From the NCBI GenBank assembly GCA_022447165.1, contig JAKVBR010000051.1, positions 1 to 10,628 on the forward strand: a stretch of 10,628 nt of DNA, read 5' to 3'. Below are positions 7,014-10,628 of this stretch, one piece after another (position 1 is the first letter of the stretch; every line of letters begins with the position of its first letter). Source of the stretch: Phycisphaerales bacterium (GTDB lineage: Bacteria; Planctomycetota; Phycisphaerae; Phycisphaerales; SM1A02). The notes below the pieces were generated by a model that worked only from the letters and a program-made list of their open reading frames with translations, was not told where the DNA came from and ran no database searches. The translations under genes were made by a program, and so were the position numbers.

Positions 7014-7166
7014 ATGAAACTCTGTATTGTAACCCTAACAAGGGGTGTGTCTTTGGGTAAAACTCAATTTAACGCTCATGAACTCCATTTTCTATCGTCT
7101 ATATACAAGGATTGCACTAGAATAAATTCATTCTGTCCAAGACATGATTAAATTAGGAGATGGCTC
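7014..7166. promoter_or_regulatory. Divergent control region between pntA and the DUF5684-like gene
   Basis: This 153-base gap must hold promoters for both directions. For pntA, TATATA (7100-7105) would give a leader of about 80 bases, while TACAAT on the minus strand (7026-7031) would give a leader of only about 5 bases. Neither has a good -35. For the rightward gene, TAGAAT (7118-7123) is a possible -10, also without a clear -35. No riboswitch-like fold or intrinsic terminator is obvious. Confidence 0.45.
7119..7134. promoter_or_regulatory. Near-perfect 16-base palindrome, candidate operator
   Basis: The sequence AGAATAAATTCATTCT pairs with its own reverse complement at 7 of 8 position pairs; only the A/C pair at 7124 and 7129 fails. 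It overlaps the possible rightward -10 box TAGAAT and sits 15 bases downstream of the TATATA box for pntA as numbered. This is a plausible site for a dimeric regulator, but AT-rich spacers give such palindromes by chance. Confidence 0.25.
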
Positions 7167-7577
7167 ATGGTAATTCTTGCAACAACAACTCAAGGCATAG
7201 ACCCTGCAGCAGCAGCGGCGGTTTCAGCATTCTTCGTGATGCTCATGATTTTTGCTGGCATTGGTTTTATCTTGCAAGTCATCACCTGGGTAGGCATGTG
7301 GACAAAGGCAACTAAAGCTGGTCACTTCGGACTTTGGGCGTGCATTCCAATTGTGCAGTGCTTCATCTGGTCGCTGATGGCAGGAAAGCCCGCTTGGTGG
7401 GGATTGCTCTGGCTTATTCCAGTTGTCAACGTCATCATCATGGCAATTACATTACACAACATCTCTGTTCGATTTGGCAGGGGACTTGGAACAACGCTTG
7501 GTCTCATTTTCTTGCCATTTATCTTTTGGCCAATCCTTGGACTTGGTTCAGCGCAGTACAACGCAAACGCTACTTGA
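7167..7577 (+). CDS. DUF5684-like small integral membrane protein
   Basis: A 136-residue, very hydrophobic protein. AGGAG at 7155-7159 lies 7 bases before the ATG at 7167 and sets the start. Likely membrane helices are at about 17-42, 54-70, 74-97 and 103-125. The pattern is a charged turn TKATKAGHFGLWACIPIVQ (48-66), then GKPAWWGLLWLIPVVNVIIM (71-90), VRFGRGLGTTLGL (99-111), FLPFIFWPILGLG (113-125) and a final QYN. This is what I know from DUF5684-type proteins, some of which occur next to signal peptidases or in short membrane-protein genes; their function is unknown. It stands alone: the gene upstream is divergent and the one downstream is convergent, with its stop 8 bases away. The TTTQGIDPAAAAA start is not a cleavable signal peptide in my reading. 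Confidence 0.8.
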   Translation: MVILATTTQGIDPAAAAAVSAFFVMLMIFAGIGFILQVITWVGMWTKATKAGHFGLWACIPIVQCFIWSLMAGKPAWWGLLWLIPVVNVIIMAITLHNISVRFGRGLGTTLGLIFLPFIFWPILGLGSAQYNANAT

Positions 7578-7585
7578 TGTAAGGT

Positions 7586-9535
7586 TTAGTGTGGAGTCGT
7601 TTGAAGAATGACCATGTCGTGATACTTTTCACTGCGCGCCATAAGTTCTTCATGTGTGCCCTGTTCAATGATGGACCCCTTATCGAGAACTAAAATATGA
7701 TCAGCATCTTTAACTGTGCTGAGTCGGTGCGCAATGACGAAACTTGTTCGATTCTTGAGTAGTTTTGAAAGGGATGCTTGAATTAATCGTTCAGAGCCAG
7801 TATCGAGATTGCTTGTCGCTTCGTCCAGAATTAGGATCTTTGGATCTGCGAGAAGCGCTCTGGCAATTGCAATGCGTTGGCGTTGCCCGCCACTGAGTTT
7901 CACGCCTCGCTCGCCAATCTCGGTATCGTACCCATCCCTAAACTCGCTGATAAACTCGTGAGCAGCCGCTTTGCTTGCTGCTTCTTCAATCTCTTCCTGG
8001 GACGCGCCGCGTCTGCCATATGCAATGTTACTTGCAATCGTTCCTTCAAACAGGAAAATGTCTTGTTCGACAATGCCAAGAAGCGTTCGGTAGTCATCAA
8101 GGTCGAGTTCACTCAGTGGTGTGCCGTCTAAGTAAATGCTTCCTTCACTGCACTTGTAGAACGCTGCAACAAGGTTACATAGTGTCGTTTTGCCTGAACC
8201 GCTTTGGCCAACAAGTGCAATTGTTTTGCCTGCGTCAGCAGTAAATGAAACGTCATGAATGACAGTTGCATCTGTATTCGGATAACCAAAAGTTACATGT
8301 TCAAACTCAACTTTGCCCTTTACATCGCTCGCAGAAACTCTAAGTCCGCCTTGATGTTCGTCGTGCTCTGTTGGCTCTTCATAAAGATCGAGTATCCTGT
8401 CTAGTGCAGCAAGTGAGTTTTGAAGTGCAGTTGCAGACTCCGCTAACGTTGCAAGTGGCCCCATGAGCATTGCAAGGTATGTCAAAAACATCACTAAGTC
8501 GCCTGCAGTGATTGCTTCGGCAGTTGTGATTTGCCCGCTTTCGATGAGCGCTCTGTCGTGAAGGACTTGCCAACCGCCATACCAAAGCAGGGCAGCAGTT
8601 GCGAGGGGAACCATAATCGACCACGCAATATCGACGCCTCTCGATAACCACCACGCCATGATTTCCTTGCGAACAAGCAAGTGATTTGAGCGAATCCAGT
8701 TCGCGGCCTCTGTTCGTTGTCTTGAAAAACTGCGTACAACTCTAGCCCCCCCAAATGATTCAGTGACCATTGCATCGCAGTGTTGCCGTGTTCCGCGAAT
8801 ACTTCTCCATAGTGGTCGAATGCGACTGATCCAAGTTCGGTGCGTAAAGAAGACAATCGGAAACAAGATGACTGAACCAAGTAGAAGCCGCCAGTCCACG
8901 ATGAGCAGAATGAACAAGATGCCTAATAGTTGAATGATTGCCCGCCACGGGTTGTAACAAAGCCCGAAGATGAGGTCAGCAATGTTTCCAGCATCTTCTC
9001 TAACGAGCGATGCTGCCCCGCCCGAGCGTAGTTGATGAATGCGATGCAAGGGAAGGGCTGAAGCATGCATAAATGCTTTTCGCCGAATGTTCACTTGAAT
9101 ACGCTTCGTCGTTCGTGTTGCAAGCCAGCGTCCTCGAACAAGAAGAGCAAGTGAAACCATCGCAAGGGTAACGGTTCCTATTGCTATAACTCCAAGTAGC
9201 ATTTCCTTACTCAGTAAACTTGGGAATTGATTTGTTATTGATTCTGGAAGTGGGTCATCTCCAAGGATGTTATCAAACACAACTTTGGTTGCAGCAGGAG
9301 GGATGAGCCCAATCGTTGCGCCAATTGTAAGAAAGAAGAGTGACATAAAAAGCGACCGCTTTTGATTGCCGACCATCGTTAAAAATTCTTTTAGAAGAAT
9401 CGTGAATGAACGCGTGCGTTCTAATGAACGTCTGCCAGAATCGAGCGTTGGTATGTCACCATCTTCGATTGGCTCCTTCAATTTTTGCCTAAACGAAAGA
9501 AAGCGTTGTTTGCTCGACGTGTGCTGTTTACTCAT
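7586..9535 (-). CDS. ABC exporter with fused membrane and ATPase domains (MsbA/multidrug type)
   Basis: This is 649 residues from the ATG at 9535; a GTG two codons upstream (9541) is the alternative start. Numbers here count from that GTG. A cytoplasmic N-terminus of about 60 residues is followed by a six-helix ABC transporter membrane domain (about 62-375). The ATPase domain has Walker A GQSGSGKT (445-452), Q-loop Q493, signature LSGGQ (549-553), Walker B ILILDE with catalytic E574, D-loop SNLD (577-580) and H-loop H605. All motifs are canonical, so a homodimer with two working sites is expected. Such exporters flip lipids, lipid-linked sugars, peptides or drugs outward through the inner membrane; the substrate cannot be read here. 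The start overlaps the stop of the receiver-like gene by 8 bases (ATGAGTAA, 9528-9535). Its end lies 8 bases from the convergent DUF5684-like gene. Confidence 0.93.
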   Translation of the reverse strand: MSKQHTSSKQRFLSFRQKLKEPIEDGDIPTLDSGRRSLERTRSFTILLKEFLTMVGNQKRSLFMSLFFLTIGATIGLIPPAATKVVFDNILGDDPLPESITNQFPSLLSKEMLLGVIAIGTVTLAMVSLALLVRGRWLATRTTKRIQVNIRRKAFMHASALPLHRIHQLRSGGAASLVREDAGNIADLIFGLCYNPWRAIIQLLGILFILLIVDWRLLLGSVILFPIVFFTHRTWISRIRPLWRSIRGTRQHCDAMVTESFGGARVVRSFSRQRTEAANWIRSNHLLVRKEIMAWWLSRGVDIAWSIMVPLATAALLWYGGWQVLHDRALIESGQITTAEAITAGDLVMFLTYLAMLMGPLATLAESATALQNSLAALDRILDLYEEPTEHDEHQGGLRVSASDVKGKVEFEHVTFGYPNTDATVIHDVSFTADAGKTIALVGQSGSGKTTLCNLVAAFYKCSEGSIYLDGTPLSELDLDDYRTLLGIVEQDIFLFEGTIASNIAYGRRGASQEEIEEAASKAAAHEFISEFRDGYDTEIGERGVKLSGGQRQRIAIARALLADPKILILDEATSNLDTGSERLIQASLSKLLKNRTSFVIAHRLSTVKDADHILVLDKGSIIEQGTHEELMARSEKYHDMVILQTTPH

Positions 9536-9887
9536 GAGCACTTAACACTTTTGCTAACACGGCTTCAAATGAGTTTGAAATCGCGCCATTCGTTGCGGTG
9601 TAACATCCTAGCGATTCTGCTAACTGTAACTTTTGCGTTTCAACATGACCGCAGTACGCAATGATTGGCGATTCGGTATGTTCTGTAATGGTAGAAACTG
9701 CATCCTCTATATCAATATCTTCTTTGCTTAAGTCAAGAAGTACCGCTACTGGCTTTGAGGCGTCTATTGCATTGCAAAGACCTGCAACTCCAATTGCGCC
9801 TTTATATTCGTATCCAGCATGTTCGACTGCACCTTTCAGTTTTGCGCCAAAAAACATACTTGCAAGCGATGCGATTGATTCAGGCAT
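9528..9887 (-). CDS. Response-regulator receiver-like protein with incomplete phosphorylation pocket
   Basis: A 119-residue stand-alone protein with an alternating alpha/beta pattern like a CheY-type receiver. The ATG at 9887 is supported by AAGGAA 7 bases upstream; a longer reading from 9920 would lie entirely inside the previous gene. SMFFGAKLKGAVEHAG (10-25) is strand/helix 1. VAVLLDLS (47-54) places D52 where receivers carry the phosphoacceptor. PIIAYCGHVET (74-84) ends strand 4 and resembles the GxxSHVD block of a receiver-like family I know from several phyla. The acidic pair expected after strand 1 and the lysine expected after strand 5 (here YTATNGAIS, 96-104) are missing. Signalling by phosphorylation is therefore doubtful; it may act as a binding partner or scaffold. 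It sits between the SDR and the exporter with 8-base overlaps on both sides. Confidence 0.6.
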   Translation of the reverse strand: MPESIASLASMFFGAKLKGAVEHAGYEYKGAIGVAGLCNAIDASKPVAVLLDLSKEDIDIEDAVSTITEHTESPIIAYCGHVETQKLQLAESLGCYTATNGAISNSFEAVLAKVLSAHE

Positions 9888-10628
9888 TAATGAGTTCCTT
9901 GATACATGTTTGAATACCATCTGTGCCGCGATTTAACAAAACGCCAAGGTCGTTTGTGACATCGCTTGTATCAAAAGCGTTTGCAGGGGCAGGAGGACTT
10001 GAATCATCAATCGTTGCATCAACACCAAGTTCGGTAGCGATCATCGATGCCCAATCTGACCACCTCGCGTAACAATCAACAAGATTGTAGACACTTGGTG
10101 ATGCGTTCTCATTGTTAATGCAAGCAACCGTTGCTTCGGCGACATCATCGACATGCACAAACTTGCCGCCTCCCGTGCGTTCATAGGGTTTGCCATGTTT
10201 AACTGTTTCAATGATTGGCCACCCAATACTTCTTTTAATGCTTGGGTCTATCCCGTACACGGCGCAAGGACGAATTGCGCTAAATTGTTGTCCGTGGCTT
10301 GCGTTTGCTGCCCAAAGGTGCGCTTCAATTGCCGCCTTGCATGCGCCGTATAGCGATCCTGGCCGAGTTGGATGCGCTTCATCAATTGTGCCCTGCCATT
10401 TATCATGCATGTGATGGTGTACTGCAATACTGCTCATATAGACAAAGTGTTTACCTTTGCTTTTTCTCAGCAGTTCGATCGAGGAATCAAGGTTTACGCG
10501 CAGATGGTCTTCAAGCGAACCATCTTTGAGCGCTTTCCAATCGAAACTGTCATGAATGACGACATCTGCGCCATGAGCCAGCGGCTGCTGAAGCGCTGGC
10601 GTACAAAAGCAGTTATCAACCACAAGCA
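9880..10628 (-). CDS. Extended SDR: NAD-dependent epimerase/dehydratase family protein (N-terminus outside window)
   Basis: The last 249 residues or so of an extended short-chain dehydrogenase, a family that changes nucleotide sugars or related substrates with NAD(P). Counting from the GTG at 10623: DVVIHDSF (20-27) is strand 4, VYMSSIAVHH (61-70) gives the catalytic serine, and YGACK (92-96) is the YxxxK active site. IRPCAVYGID (117-126) and KFVHVDDVAEA (154-164) are the usual later blocks. The Rossmann GxxGxxG and the true start are missing because the frame stays open past the right edge; the GTG at 10623 is not a real start. The substrate is not recognisable. The stop overlaps the start of the receiver-like gene by 8 bases (ATGCCTGA, 9880-9887), so it is the upstream member of a coupled operon with the ABC exporter. 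Confidence 0.88.
   Translation of the reverse strand, partial: LVVDNCFCTPALQQPLAHGADVVIHDSFDWKALKDGSLEDHLRVNLDSSIELLRKSKGKHFVYMSSIAVHHHMHDKWQGTIDEAHPTRPGSLYGACKAAIEAHLWAANASHGQQFSAIRPCAVYGIDPSIKRSIGWPIIETVKHGKPYERTGGGKFVHVDDVAEATVACINNENASPSVYNLVDCYARWSDWASMIATELGVDATIDDSSPPAPANAFDTSDVTNDLGVLLNRGTDGIQTCIKELINA
9895..9900 (-). promoter_or_regulatory. Ribosome binding site of the receiver-like gene
   Basis: AAGGAA on the minus strand lies within the SDR gene's last codons, 7 bases before the ATG at 9887. It decides the start of the receiver-like gene. Confidence 0.6.

Noticed and set aside
7032..7046. CCCTAACAAGGG hairpin or telomere-like repeat upstream of pntA
   Set aside because: Only a 4-base stem and a single copy; not a repeat array and too weak for an RNA structure.

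Overview
The window is a stretch of ordinary-looking bacterial chromosome with ten protein-coding genes, tightly packed on both strands. GC content looks to be in the mid-40s percent by eye. There are no tRNA or rRNA genes, insertion sequences, CRISPR arrays or phage genes. Exported proteins with signal peptide or lipobox, a quinone-type methyltransferase and a full-length PntA suggest a Gram-negative-type organism. The lysine-tailed L21, the amidohydrolase type and the short DUF5684-like protein remind me of Planctomycetota, perhaps Phycisphaerae. That placement is a weak impression, not a demonstration.

Left part (1-2416). The C-terminal 158 residues of a class I PLP aminotransferase are followed by a convincing sigma70-like promoter and rplU (ribosomal protein L21). 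rplU is not followed by rpmA. It converges on a minus-strand pair read leftward: an Amidohydro_2-family protein, then a small lipoprotein of unknown function whose start codon overlaps the amidohydrolase stop by 8 bases. The amidohydrolase appears to have lost nearly all its metal ligands and is probably a pseudoenzyme. This is the most interesting single observation here.

Middle (2417-7166). ubiE/menG (quinone C-methyltransferase) starts divergently from the amidohydrolase, 54 bases away. Its 3' end overlaps by 29 bases the end of a minus-strand gene for a PhnD-like periplasmic binding protein. That gene is the last of an apparent operon pntA-pntB-phnD-like. PntA and PntB form the proton-translocating NAD(P) transhydrogenase; the binding protein has no permease or ATPase nearby. 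A 153-base divergent control region, containing a near-perfect 16-base palindrome, separates pntA from the next gene.

Right part (7167-10628). A DUF5684-like small membrane protein is transcribed rightward. It converges on a leftward operon of three overlapping genes: an extended SDR (epimerase/dehydratase, truncated by the right edge), a receiver-like protein with an incomplete phosphorylation pocket, and a full-length MsbA-type ABC exporter. Both joints of this operon are 8-base start/stop overlaps. The combination is compatible with making and exporting a sugar- or lipid-containing envelope component, but the substrate cannot be read from the sequence.

I see no convincing new multi-gene defence or mobile system. 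The points worth checking are the degenerate amidohydrolase with its lipoprotein partner, the degenerate receiver in the exporter operon, and the orphan binding protein attached to pntAB.
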